The translations under genes and the position numbers were made by a program. A model generated the notes under the pieces. The model was not told where the DNA came from. It ran no database searches and was given only the letters and a program-made list of their open reading frames with translations. Below are positions 9,982-24,300 of a DNA stretch of 64,000 nucleotides, piece by piece. How positions within the stretch are numbered: the stretch's first letter is position 1; every line of letters begins with the position of its first letter. Origin of the DNA: Leptasterias polaris (lineage: Eukaryota; Echinodermata; Asteroidea; Forcipulatida; Asteriidae); assembly GCA_037783415.1 (NCBI GenBank), contig JAZGTN010000022.1, forward strand, positions 5,678,001-5,742,000, in the 5' to 3' direction.

Positions 9982-12390
9982 TCCCCGTTGAAAACAATTT
10001 CTAACTCTTCAGTACTAAATGCAAACCGTTTGGATGCAGCATAAAAAGTTTGCTGTTGGCAGAACCATTCATGAGTATTTGATATCTTATTCTTTAAAAT
10101 CGCCAATTGATAAATCTTCTGAGGAAATTTGCGATTTGACATGTAGTGATCAGTGCCTTTATTTCAGAGGTTGTCCTCGTCATTGAAAGAGACTGTCTTG
10201 GTCGAGAAGTAATAGTCGGTCCCAGTAGTCATGGATTCATAGGTTCGTAAATGTCATTGATATTTTCCCAAGTGAAATCCTGATGCAGGTATTGTACTAT
10301 TGGGAGACTTCAGCAGACTTGACACTGATCTCATACAAATTGTTAACAAACCCACACAGTCATCCTTACGAATGGCAGTTACAGGTACTTCCATTGTTCT
10401 ATTATTCCCTGTTCTAAAAAAATCTTATGTGGGGTAGCATTGTTCTACTGTGTAAAGCTGGCACTCGTTACTAAGGGCAAGCCATCTTGGATAAATTATT
10501 ATTACCAACATTAATGATTGCTAAACTAATCCAGTGATAGTACCCTCCATCGGTCTTAGTGACCTAAAATAGATGTGGATCAACAATCGTATCTGCTTGT
10601 CTCAGTCTTGAACTTTTGTTCAAAGATTCTTAGTACTGTCCTGTGGCTTCTCAAAACAAAGTTATACATCCCTTTTTATCAGTCCGACTTTGCAGGTGAA
10701 CATTTGAGGAAAATATTGAGGTTGCCTGTAAATAATGACATGACTCTTCCAATAAAGGGCATCACTCAAATCAGTTCATTAACATAAAAGCAGTTTATTT
10801 GGTGGCGTTTTCTTTGTTTTTATAAAATATCATTAGGCGGATATGTTTATTTTTAATTGATACCAGAAATTAGAGTACATGTACTGATGTGGTTTTTATT
10901 CTTCATATTTTGCCATTGTGTTTCTAAATTTTCTTCAGCAATCTGTTATACACAGTGATTTCAACTCAATATTTTCATTTGGTTTTATCAACACTTAAGC
11001 TTACTACTTTTTAAACTTGTGTACAAATAATTATAAAATTAAACAGGTGGCGTTTCAATTTCCTTGTAATTTTTTTGACAATTACAATTAAATATGATGA
11101 ATACAGTTGTACTGTACAAATTAACTCAGAAACTGGTCCCTTAAGCAGGCTTTATACAAGATTGATACTCGGTTTATGTTTGTACACATAGATCTCAAAC
11201 ATCAACAGTTATATTGTGTACTTCTTCTGACATGTCCATGTTAAAATGAATTTAACCTTTTAAGAAATAAGAATAAAACTATTTGTGTGTATGGATACAC
11301 CTGTCATGGCATTATTTATTATAGTTTCTTAAAGGCACTGAACCCTTGTTGCACAATTTTGTGTGCTTTCAGATGCTAATAAAAGGCATGAAGTCTTTTA
11401 TTATTTTAGTGAGAAGTTACCTCTTTCTCAAAAACTACGGTTTCTCACCAAGTAAGTTTTTATGCTAATATATATTTTGAGTAATAAACATCCATCATAT
11501 GTAGCATGAAACAACATTGTACAGATATCCTCCTCAGAATCAACATAGTAATCAATCTTCAAATGCAATTTAACTGCACAGTTATTAAAAAAGGTTAAAC
11601 TGTATTAAAATAATCTTTTGTACATGAAAGTCAATAACTGACGATTTTAAACAAAATTATAAGAGCAAACATGTAGCAGTTCTAGAAACATTCACCCCCA
11701 ATCTTACCTGACTTGGGTATGATAACTCAAGAAAATTATCATAAGGTATTCAATTACCAAAGCTTAGCTTCAAATACCAACCCTTCTTGTCATAAGAGCT
11801 GTGTCCTCGTGCAAGACACTTCATTGGTTTAATCTACAGGTACGTTCTTTGAATTAAATAAGTCGTGCTTTCTTTTGAACCGAATGTTGGGTAATTTTTC
11901 TTTGTTCAACTTTTGTATTACAAATTCTATCCCAGTAAGCAAAATACCATGTTAAAAAACAAACTACTTGTGTACTTAAAAAACATTACCTGAGTATTTT
12001 AAACAGTAAAAGTTTAATATAAAATTTCCAAGAATATAGATTTTTTTTTCTTTGTATTGTAAAAGAAAGTAACGCTGCTTGAAATATGAGATGGTCCTTT
12101 GAGATATTTACAGGATCTTTTGTGTACAAAATGGACTTATAATTCTTTCTGTTGGCATGGTTGGCAATAAAATTAATTTCTTACTATACTTTACAAGAGT
12201 TTTTGGCCACTGGTTTGTTGACTTGTGGGCCATGTTAATGGTGCAATGACCTTACTGTATGTGCCTCGTATTATCTCCATACAAATACAACCAAAGAGAG
12301 GCTGAAATCCAAAATAGTCTGGTACCAATTTGTGTGTGATAATTGGTACTAGTAATCATTATGGGAAAATTGGGAACCAGCTAATATTGG
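9982..12390. other. Gap between convergent JmjC gene and MALT1
   Basis: No coding exon is supported. The part nearest 12390 is the likely MALT1 3' UTR (minus strand). Repeats seen: a fragment related to the 18915-19070 insertion at about 10375-10460, and a decayed relative of the 376-bp MITE at about 11333-11485 (starting TTAAAGGCACTGAACCC). The rest is AT-rich single-copy-looking sequence. Confidence 0.45.
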
Positions 12391-15300
12391 CTAGTCGTCT
12401 ACGGTTTCACTGGGTATTGCATAACGCTTTGTCTGCCATAGCTTCGACACCAAAGGCCTAGTGACAACCAATGTGTCCGTTTGCTGAAACCGTTCTCCCT
12501 GGTACTCCCCTTCCACGGTAATTGTTGATTCCATGTCACCCTAGAAATAAAGACAAATGGAAATCACTCACACACAAAAGCAATTTACACTCCTAGATGA
12601 AGTGAAGCAGTTGTGGATTAGGCTGGTTTAGTTGTTTCTTCCCTGCCTTTCATCTTGCATGTGGATTGGGTTTTCAATCCCTACCTGACTTCATGGGTTT
12701 TCCCTATTTGAAGTTTTTCTCCCACGTCTAAAACCTCTATTTCTTCACAGTCTGGTATGTTTTCCATAAGATGCTTTGCCGACTTTATAATTTAATTTAG
12801 ATTTGGGTACTATGACCTTTGTTGTTATACTTACTCGTAGCCTTTGTAGGTTTCGTACTGTGGTCTTTGTGATTTGGATCCCTGGGTTGATCCCCTCCTG
12901 ATAAGAAAAAAAAATCTGTCAGCCAAGATGAACACCTTGATGAAAACCCATATCAATGCTACTTTCTTATTATCAGTTCAGATTTCATATCATTTTTTTA
13001 TTTTTTTTTTAAGAAAGTGCCGTTTACATTGGAAATTAACAAAATTTCAGTTTATACAAAATATATATGTTCAAGATTAACTAACAGTTTGATTAAATTC
13101 AACATTTCATGACCAGAATTATGATTCCAGCGGGACTGTTAAGACAACTGTCCCATTGGTGTGGGCCCCATGCCTACTTGGAGACACCTCATTCCATACA
13201 AGACTGAAAGTCCAGATAAATATGCAATATAAAAATAATGACTCCAACTCACTTGATCCTGGTTTTCCATCTTGATGTCAAGTTCCTGAAAAGGCAAAAA
13301 TGCAAATAATTCAGAACTTTCCTCAACTATAAAGACTATACTCAGTATAACCAATCTCTCAGTCAATAAGAACACTTTGTGTGCAGCTAATTCCTATAAC
13401 CATTGCATCCAACAGCTCTATCCTTAAGTATCCAGTATGTATTCTGTGCCATAGATTTAGATAAAACAGGGACTAAGAATCAGCAAAGGAACCGATGCCT
13501 GTGGTAGGAAGTAACTAATACTAGTAAACTTGCCGGTACAACCATGTATAAATCTCTTAAGGGAGGAGTGTTGACTCTGAAAGGAGCCACTGTAGTCTTG
13601 ACATTTTGAACATACTTATGTTCAAGTGTAACTGATAATACTACCATAGTCAACTTGCGGGTACAACCATGTGTAAATCTGTTTCGGGAGGAGTGTTGGT
13701 TCTGAGGGAGCCGGTGTGGTCTCAACAGTATAATCTGCATCTTCTCCTGAAGATGGTTGTACCAGCAAGTTTACTGGTACTAATGACTACTTCCAAACTT
13801 AACTATGTCTGAAATGTTGAGAACACAACTCTGGCTCTTTTCTGAGCCAACACTCCTCCCAGAAGAGATGTACATAATGGTGTGCTCATACCTTCTCACA
13901 CAAGAACAACAAATCCCGATGCTTATTACGAAAACCTGTTGTCTTTCCTTTGTCAAGTCAAGGTTTCATTGTGACAATAACATTTTTTGATAAAAATAAT
14001 TACTCTGGAAACTCCAAAATGTTCTGAAAAATATTACCGCGCATAGGCACCGACCCAAAGTGGTTAACATTTCAGGGAGGAGTTTTGGCTTTTGATGGGA
14101 TTAACTTGGATTGGTTTATAAATGAATCGTCTTGATGACTAGATGATAATGGACCTTATGCATTGACGTCATCCAGCCGCCATCTTAGAGGTAAACTGGT
14201 GATGAAACAATGGGAACGCGCTGATTTGTACACGCGGCGCACATGACTGGCCAATGAACATCTTCCTTTTGACCTCTAGGCGAGGGCGCCCTACTCAAAT
14301 GACGTCATATGCATAAGGTCTATTGGTCCCAGGTATAATATTTACCGAGGTGAAATTCTCCAGTTTGACAGTACAGTTGGTAGCATTTCCCGTGATTGGG
14401 ATGTAGGAATATATAACCAGTACATTGGAGAACCTCGTCTTGATATCTATGCATACGCATACTCCGTACTCAAACTCCATCCATATCGGCATTTCTGGTA
14501 ACACTGAATATCAAGAAACAATGGCAAACACCTTGGATTAAGAAAAAAACTAAATTGTTGTTGGTCTACAAAAGTGAAATTTATACACAGGTTTGGGAAG
14601 TTGTTCAATTATTAGAAGATGATTATTGTAATTTTGTTTTTACCCTTACACCGATGTGTCAGCACTGTATACTCGGTACTTTCCAGAGTTATGTGAAAAA
14701 ATGTTCTGATATTTTGCAGCGTGTAATCTCCTAAATCTGGACAATTCCAATGAAATCTGAACAGTTGGCAGATATGCGTACGACCTCATGTCAAGCATAT
14801 TTGGTTTACAGTGCAGTGCAGTCCATAAAGATCACAATAATCCATGGGATAGATACAGGTTATAATATTTTTTATTAAGACCATGTTCGTATTGGATTAG
14901 ACCTGACTTACAATGAGCACTACCCCATAACCTGCTGCGACTGTTGATTTCTTCTGTGTGTCCCGCTGGATTAATCGGATCCAGTAAGGTACGAGGTTCC
15001 CTCAGATCTTGACAGATCGCTGGATACTGGTGTCTGTCACACAGGTCAGGGTCGTTACAAACATCTGCATTCATACCAGAAAGAAATAGAACACATTTAT
15101 AACTATGAAATAATTACCTCATCAAGGAAGCTATTGAATATGCAACTGAGTTTGTTTCAACGAAAAAACTACCCTTACAACAATGTTTATACAAGTGCAG
15201 TCCTCTCCTTTTTTTTGTTTCCATTTTCATCACCAAAATGAGGCTGGAAGTGGAAGACTTTTTTACCATAAACGCTCCAGATTTTTTGACCCTTTGAAAT

Positions 15301-18300
15301 GAAATTTTCACAGGTTAGTTTTATTGTATAATATATCAACACTTATATAGGATTAAAACAACCAAATGGTTCAAAAAGGTATACTTTGCCTTTAATACAA
15401 GGTGTCAGATGATACATTACCTTCTATTACGTCTTCCAGCATGTGGGTAACTCTCTTCTTTTGTTTGATTCGCTGAATGAGGTATTTGGTGAAAAAAGCA
15501 TAGGGTTTCTTCTCTGCCTCCCATGCTTGTGTGTTGATCTGGCTGTTAGGTTAAAGGTTAGAATAGAAGTCAGAGGTCAAAGTGTGGTCACTAGTTAGTT
15601 AATCAATCTTTGTCGTTAGGCAGTGAGATTATCATAACATTCTTCATCTATCATTTTAGTTTTTGACCTTTTCAAAAAAATAGAACTAGACACGTGACAT
15701 TGCATTTGTGCACAAAGGCCAAGCTGTTTCGCCAATAACATTTTCAAATTACTCATCTGAATATGAAAGTGTTACAGTGTGTACATAATCAAGTTAATAA
15801 TACAATAATTAATGCCTTGTGAGATCAAATTCATTGTCTATATATCTTGTAAAACTGTACCTTTAAGGTAATATAACCTGACAAATGATGACGTCATGAT
15901 GACGTCAATTAGTTTTCAAAGCAGTTATGACGTATCAAGCCTGTTTAAAAAAAGAATTTTGATTTTAGCATGTTCCGTTAGCAAAAAATGAAAAAAATCA
16001 TTAAAAATCGTGTGATGACGTCATGATGACGTCATTAAAAATTTAACAAGAACTTGCCATTATCTAACGACTTGCCAAGTTTCAATGTGTTCAGACTTAT
16101 ACTTTTGGAGATATACGACTTCAAAAAGTGCAACTTTAATGTCACATCACGTGACCCCTGATGACGTAATCAATCTAAAACTTCATACATATGTTGGCTG
16201 CCTGACGGTCATCATGTGTATCAATTTTGAAGCGATTACAAAAAACTTCGCCACACACATCTTCTCAAAGCAACTTCATAACTTTTGCCACTTTTGAATT
16301 ACGAGGGCACTTCCGGTTATGACCAGAAGTAGAGGTCACACACACTGAATAAAATAAAGCCCTAATTCATCCCTACCCAATCGCGCAAACAGAAACCTAC
16401 GGTCTCTTGTGGCTAATTTGATACGCATTTTCAAATATTTAAAATAGAAATCTTTAAGATGACGTCACATGACAGGTGATGACGTCATCATGACGAATTT
16501 CTTTAAGGACCTTCCTTGCACCAATGCCTTTCATCACTGAAAGTTTCATTGCAATTGCTTATCGGGAACTATGGAAAAAGCGCTTGGAACGCACATGCGT
16601 TTTTTTAATGACTTCAAATAAAACAACAACTTTAACGAAAACAAGAGCTGTTCCGCTGCGCTGCGCTGCGAAACAGCTAAATAGCTGTTGTGAACTGCTT
16701 ACCAACCAAAAGGACCCAATGCACACAAAAATAGTTGATGGGCTGCATTTCTTTAACACAATACACAATACACATAAACAGGTAGACTGGCATAACACAA
16801 GTGGAAATAAAAGGAAAAGAAAGAAAGGCAGAAAGCACACAGAAAAAGGAATGGATGAACATTGAAGAAGGACACGGGGGGATGTAAAACAAGAAGCTTA
16901 CGTAGATTGAAAAAATGGGGACTTACGCAGCGTAACCAAAAACAGTGTTACCCCTGACTTCCGGCTCGTACCTTTCAGCAGCCTCTTGTTGTGGGTAATT
17001 ATTACTATATCAAAATAAAGAAGATTATGTTCAAAGTCAATTTCTTTTATTGTTCTCTTGAGTTGGGCTCTCATCATGATCAAATACCAGGGCAGCCATT
17101 TGTTAGCCACCTTCTTCATGGTGAATCCGTCATTGCTAACTAGGGCCTCATCTCTTAAAATGGTTCAGCACAATTAAACTATTAACTAGACGTTTGCTAA
17201 GCAAACACTAGCAGGGTACCAATAACATATACAGGATATTTTGGCTGGTAACCCATTTCTTCTGGACTAAATTTGTCTGTCTTTGGAAAATTTGATTAAC
17301 AGCAAAGGTAATTTCACTTTTTTAACAATTAGGACATTTTTCATTAAACTTGATGCGAAAACCAATTTGCAAAGATTTTAGAGGTAGCCTAAAGAAAAGA
17401 TTCTTACCTTTTCCTGCAGATATCCAAGAGTATAACATTCAATGCAGTATTTCTATTCTGCATTTGATCTAAGACATACTGATCACAGATACACTCATGA
17501 GTTGAATAGCCAGCCGCTGCATCTACTGGAATCATATAACTCTGTCCATCATTGGCAAAACCATGTCCACTGAAGTAAAATAGACCTATAGAAAATAGCA
17601 AAATAAATACCCCAAAACGGGGTCAATATTATCTTGGATATAAAAGGTCCAATAATGCTTCTTGGAAGTGTCCACTCAATCTTTTATAGCTTATAAAGTA
17701 ATTTTTTTAACATGGTAATTAATGTACTCAAAAATATAAGAGTGTTCACACAGAGCAAGTTTTGATTGGTTTCTAATAATTTTTTTTTTTTTAATATGGA
17801 ATACAAGTACCACAAGTTCCCAATTTAGATAAACATTTACCCGGATCAGATTCCTTTTAGCTCTCAATGAGGTTATAAATTCTCTCCAGTTTAAAAATAA
17901 TTAAGTTGAATCGCTAAAATGACCTTATCAGGATATACTTATACGCTGACCATTATGGATGATATAACAACCAAACAACCAAACTACCCCAATTGGGATA
18001 TATTTCTACCCCGATTGGAACCTTCCTTATCTCAATGAGGATATAAATGTCCCCAATCAGGAATCCTTTATGATAACAACCAAACTATCCCAATTGGGAT
18101 ATACATTTTGTACATTTACCCTGATTGGAACCTTCTCCCCATCAGAAAATCTTTATGTATGATAACAACCAAACTACCCCAATTGGGATATAATTCTACC
18201 CTGATTGAACCCTTCTTCTCCCAATAAGGATACATTAATGTCCCCAATTCAGGTGATGTGGTATAATCTGCAATCCTTACCGTATACCCCACTGTTGAGC

Positions 18301-21300
18301 AAGTCACAGAATGCACTCAGGGCAAAGTTCATCTCTTGAAGATTCAAGTTGAGTAATGAGATGACTTTGAAGTCAAGTTCTGAAAGAACGACGGCGAGTT
18401 TCTCTACGTCTAGTTCAGGTGCAATTAGCTGCATGTTAGAGCGGTAGTCCTGGTTACCAATCAACAATGCAACTTTATCTGTAGCTGTATTAATTTTAAA
18501 AATTAAGACAGAACAAAGTAAATAAGTGTTAATTCTGTACAGCAAATCACATGACAATATCAAATACACTTTGAGGAGAACTAAAAATCACACCTTCCAA
18601 CACTTTTTTTCCTTTTGAGTGGATATGTCTCGCGTTTATATGCTGTAAACAGGCTTTTAAAGCAAAACAAACATTATATTTTCACTACTTTGTGTGCTAA
18701 TGACAAACTGTATTGAGTGCAGATTGTTATGATTTTAAAACTAACTAGACACGTGACATGGCATTTGTGCACACTAATGCCAAGCTGTTTCGCCAATAAT
18801 ATTTTCAAACTACTCATCTGAATATGGAAGTCTTATAGTGTGTACATAATCAAGTTAATAATACAATAATTAATGCCTTGTGAGATCGAATTTATTGTCT
18901 ATATACCTTGTAAAAGTGGGTAGGCATACCCAGAGCTGTGGGGACTTTTATACAATGGAACAAAGGTCCCCACAACGTTTTCTTTGTTAAACTGGGTCCC
19001 CACAACAAGATTCTTTAGAAAAGGGAATAATAGAACAACAATAGGAAGTCCCCACACCGGGATGTGTGTACCTTTAAGGTAGTATAACCTGACAAATGAT
19101 GACGTCATGATGACGTCAATTTGTTTACAAAGCAGTTATGACGTATCAAGCCTGTTTAAAAAAGAATTTTGATTATAGCATGTTCCATTAGCAATTTATG
19201 ACTAAAAGGGACAAAAAATGAAAAAAATCATAAAAAAACATGTGATGACGTCATCATGACGTCATTACAAATTTAACAAGAACTTGCCATTATCTAACGA
19301 CTTGCCAAGTTTCAAAAAGTGCAACTTTAATGTCACGTCATATGACCCCTGATGACGTAATCAATCTAAAACTTCATACATATGTTGGCTGTCATCATGT
19401 GTATCAATTTTGAAGCGATTACAAAAAATTCGTCACACACATCTTCTCAAAGTGCATTTTGAACAGATTCAAACTGCCACTAGAGGGCACTCTTGTATAT
19501 TCTGACGTCATTGGAATATTTTTTTTAAAGTAGACCCTGGCCGCACACTAACATCGTTAAAAACAACTTCATAACTTTTGCCACTTTTGAATTACGAGGG
19601 CACTTCCGGTTTCGACCGGAAGTAGAGGTCTCGTGAGGTCACGCACACTGAATAAAATAAAGCCCTAATTCATCCCTACCCAACCGCGCAAACAGAATCC
19701 TACGGTCTCTTGTGGCTGATTTGATACGCATTTTCAAATATTTAAAATATCAATCTTTAAGATGACGTCACGTGACAGGTGATGACGACATCATGGCAAA
19801 TTTCTTTTAGGACCTTCGTTGCACCAATGCCTTTCATCACTGAAAGTTTCATTGCAATTGCTTATCGGGAACTATGCAAACAAAACGCTTGGAACGCACA
19901 TGCGTTATTTGAATGACTTCCGGTAGGCAGACAAATAAAAAAAAATTAAAAAACTTTAACAAAAACAAGAGCTGTTCCGCTGCGCTGCCCTGCGAAATAG
20001 CTAAAAAGACGTAAAATAACAAGTAATAAACCACAAGGGAAACTGAATGATCCCTCTGCTGCCTCGTCCCAGGTTGTATAGTGAACTTGGGAAAGATCTC
20101 TGGCTAAAAGGCACTTACAGATTCAATGGCTTCTGCCTGGAACAAAGATGCTGACAAAATAAGGAGACTGCGAACATAGGGCTATTAGATAGCTCAGTTG
20201 GTAGAGCATCGGCACACTAATCCAGAGGTCACAGGTCCTCGTCAATATTTCTTTTTTCAACCCAAGTTTAAGATATAAAATCGTAAATTTGTTTCAAGCT
20301 GATAAGTATTGCCCACATTAAAACCTACAGCTTCTAAGCCCCCTTATAGATAGTTCCCAGTAGACGCCATCTTTACGGGCAAATCGTATTTTGGCTTGCA
20401 GGCGCGTCAAGCGCTCAAATTATTAACGCAGCCGCGTCGTTTACAAACCAATCACGCAATGAGTTTTGTGAAATGTGTGCGTGCTGCACGCCGTTCTCGA
20501 GCGTAACGCATGACTGTGTGTTCCAAATTGCCTGTAAAGATGGCCGATTTACGTCATATTGCAACCTAACTATTCGCTAAGCAGAGAACTAGAAGGCATA
20601 GTTAACCAACTAACTTGTTAGTTCAAACAAATATATTGCTTTGTAAATGAAACCATGTTTATACACACATGGTAAGCATATGCAGTTATTTAGAGAAGCA
20701 ACTTTTCCAATTTAAATCAGAAATCCAACTTTTTGTTTTGTTACCCCCAATTTGTTTCAGACCCTAAAAAACTTTCTTTTATTCCCAATTTGAATTCTAA
20801 AATGTGACAACTTTAAAATCGGGAAAAAAACTTTTACAAAAAAAATACCTTGTCTGTATGAATGTGCGCGCATTGTTAACCTCATCCCCGTCTGTATGAA
20901 TGTGCGCGCATTGTTAACCTCATCCCCCTGTCTGTATGAATGTGCGCGCATTGTTAACCTCATCCCCCTGTCTGTATGAATGTGCGCGCATTGTTAACCT
21001 CATCCCCCTGTCTGTATGAATGTGCGCGCATTGTTAACCTCATCCCCCTGTCTGTATGAATGTGCGCACATTGTTAACCTCATCCCCCTGTCCTCAGTGT
21101 GCACTTTTTTCTTGAAAAAAGTAATATTTATACATGAAGCTGGAGATAAGTTTATGCGTTGAACCTATGACCTATGACCCGTGAGACACTTCCAGACGAT
21201 GTGTGTCTAACGCTTGTGTGTGTAGAACGTTAACATTTGTTGTTGAATGTCAATTTCAGATTATTGGGTTTTTTTGTTTCTTTTATGCTACAATTTGTCA

Positions 21301-24300
21301 AGATAATCTTGAATACACTAAAAAGAGTTTGAAGAAGAATTTCAATGGCCAAAGGATGACAACAGTTAACATATTCACATCTCTTATCACACATTTTAAG
21401 ACTTCAACATCTCCAAAGTGTGCGTGGACGGATTACTAATTCGCAAGATTATTCAATTTGAGGGCTTAGATACGCCTTGCGTTAATATAATTTCATCTCT
21501 TTTTCATTGAGTAATTTAAACCTACCACTCGGCCACTGGTCTCACTGCCGCATGCTGCACCGATGCCTGGGTCACCTTGCCCAAATTCCAGACATGTTGC
21601 CCAAAATCTGGACATGTATTTCTTAGCGTAATTGTTTTCCCATTTTTGTGTATGGCCAGTTGTATCTCTATTTATTAAACAATGATTTTGAAATAGCCCT
21701 ACCAAAATACTTGAACTCAGACACGGGTTGTTCAACTCCACCAATGATTTCCAGTATGGCTTGGTTAGACCAGACGCAGACATGGTCATTACGAATACAA
21801 CACTGATACATTCCTCCATCCTCAGGTTTGACAGGAAGAAAGTGTAGCTCAGATAGAGTAGCTCCTGCAGTGAGTAAAGAATCACTTTTAATTGTACCCA
21901 TAAATCACATTAATATTTAGATACATCTAAATGATTGATGAGAATTGAAAGACAAAAGAATTGTTACAATTCTGAATCAAGTAACGATTTCCACAAAACA
22001 ATTAAGTCATGAAAGTTGTTCAGAAAACCAAATATTTGTTCCACGAGTCGTGGTGTTATTGACAATGAGACATTAGTCATCATGGAAAAATAACATGTTT
22101 CACTTTGGCAGTGTCAATGTAACATCAATCGTGCTATTGACAGTGTAATGTGTCACAAAGGCATTGTCAATGTGTCATCACCATGGCATTGTCAATGTGT
22201 CACAAGTCATTATGGTATTGACAATGTGACATTAGTCACCATGCCATTGCCAATATAACATGGCATTGCCAATGTTACATGGCATTGTGGCAATGCCAAT
22301 GTCATATGTCATTGTGGCACTGCCAATGTAATACGTGTCACCATAGCATGCCTTTATAAACTGCGTCATTGGGACATCGCTCTTGTATTCATCAATAATA
22401 ACTGACTTTGAGAAATTCACCTGGGATTTCTTGGCTGTTAAGATACCACTGGAAGAAAAGATTTCCTTCCGTGACTTTAGCTCGGCAGGAGAGGAATCTC
22501 TGCTCCCCAATACGACTTGAAACACTCTCTGGTTGATGCTGAATCATGATTTTATCTATCCAATCAATTCAATCAAAATAAAATTAATATCTCATACAAA
22601 CAATTTTAAAAATTAGAAGTAAATAACTTTTTCTCCATCTTGAGCTATATCGACTTTTCATGAAAATGTTTCAATATTTGCCAAGTTCCTTGTATACAAT
22701 AATGTAAACACATCTGTCTTTTCACAAAGTCAGGAACCTTTCAGCCTCACTTTGGTTATAATGCCTTGAATGGGAGAAAAGCAATATTTCTGCAGTATTA
22801 AAAAAGGTCTAAAACTAGCAAATTGTATTATCACATTTATGATAGGCTTCCCTTTCTTAGTTTCTGTTCAGGAGTGGTCAGTTATTGTTTGTGTTGTAAA
22901 ACTTCATTAGTTCTTTAATAAGGAACTGTCTTATGAAGCCCGGTTCATACTTCCTGCGAATGCTTCATGCGAATCAAATTTGACGTCACAGCTCTGTTTT
23001 TGCTGCGAATGTTTTGAATTTGTGACGTCAAAATTCACATCGCATTCGCATTAACATTGGCAGGAAGTACGAACCAGGCTTTATTGTATGACATGTTTAT
23101 TCAAAATGTTTCTTAGTTGTGTTCTCTGAATATTTGGGGCATTTCTTTCTTCTTTAAATAAAATCACCTTATTAAAAAACAAATGATCAAGTTGCTAATG
23201 TGACAAGTAATTCTTGTAGCTACTGAAACTAACAATTTCATCTGTTTCATTGATTTACCTGGATAAGATTCTGGTAGCCTTGAATCTAAAAGAGAGAAGG
23301 GAAAAAATAAGTATAATTAACTTATGTGGGATTTGAGGCATTGCATGGTGAGGTATCAATAACTTCATCGTTATAACTTTTCCTGACGATGACGAGAGCA
23401 AGCTAGTCGAAACGTTGAGACCAATATTAAGAACTCACTCCGCGGCAGTGAAGTTATAACGAGAAGTCCCCTCGATCCACTAAGCGAAAGTAGTAGTCCC
23501 AGCAGATTTCCTACCTTCCGCAAGACAGTTCTTTTCAGAACTAAGAAGTCTCCCGAATTCTGAACAAATCTACTCCGCGGCAGTAGAATAAATAGCAAGA
23601 CAAGTTCTCAAAAGAACATAATCTACACAGCAAGTAGATATACACATGGTGTTACCGCAAACCAAATATACACATAATTAACTTCTCATGGTTTTCAGAA
23701 ATACAACTGCTGGTATTTTACAAAAAAATGATCAACATTTTTAACTCATAATATTTCTAGGAAAACAAATCTGGTAAATGTGTTATTTCCATGTCAGTTT
23801 ATGGAAATAAATTTGATAGGATAAAAGAGGTCAAATTGAGGAGTCTTTAAATTTTCAGTTTTGGCTTTGTACATTTCATTTTTTCATTTCTGTCGGATGT
23901 AATTACATTTCTGTAGCTTGTTTTTGCTTTGTAACAATTTTCTTTTAGATTTTAACAAAAGGGGAAATGATTTTAGTCTAGTACTTATGCTTGGTTCTTA
24001 CTTCGAGCGATAGCAAATGCGAAGCAAATTTTTAGTGTCACAATAATTGGTACACGCTGTTTTTCCAATTGTGACGTAAGAAAATTCGCTTCACTTTCCA
24101 TTTCGCATGAAGTATAAACGGGGGTTTACACACAACAGAAGAAATCAAGTCTAGCTGTAGAACCTACCTACTGTAATGGTGACTGTCTTACTGGTTACAC
24201 AGCCAGCTTCATTCCATACTCTACATTGATACATCCCTTCATCGCCTGCAGTAGACTGGGCCCACTGCAAACAATTCAAATGGTCGTCACGATAATCATT

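Noticed and set aside
16524..16865. 113-residue open frame at the right end of the TGACGTCA-rich repeat
   Set aside because: It spans the repeat border, is not preserved in the second copy and has no recognisable domain.
15543..17407. Apparent loss of the central paracaspase segment after exon 11
   Set aside because: Exon 11 could join 15421-15542 directly in frame, but a 78-base exon at 16927-17004 supplies the missing NTVFGYA block with proper splice sites, so the gene is intact.
20852..21089. Regular 40-bp repeats that look like a CRISPR array
   Set aside because: Units are directly adjacent with no variable spacers, and the genome is animal; it is a minisatellite.
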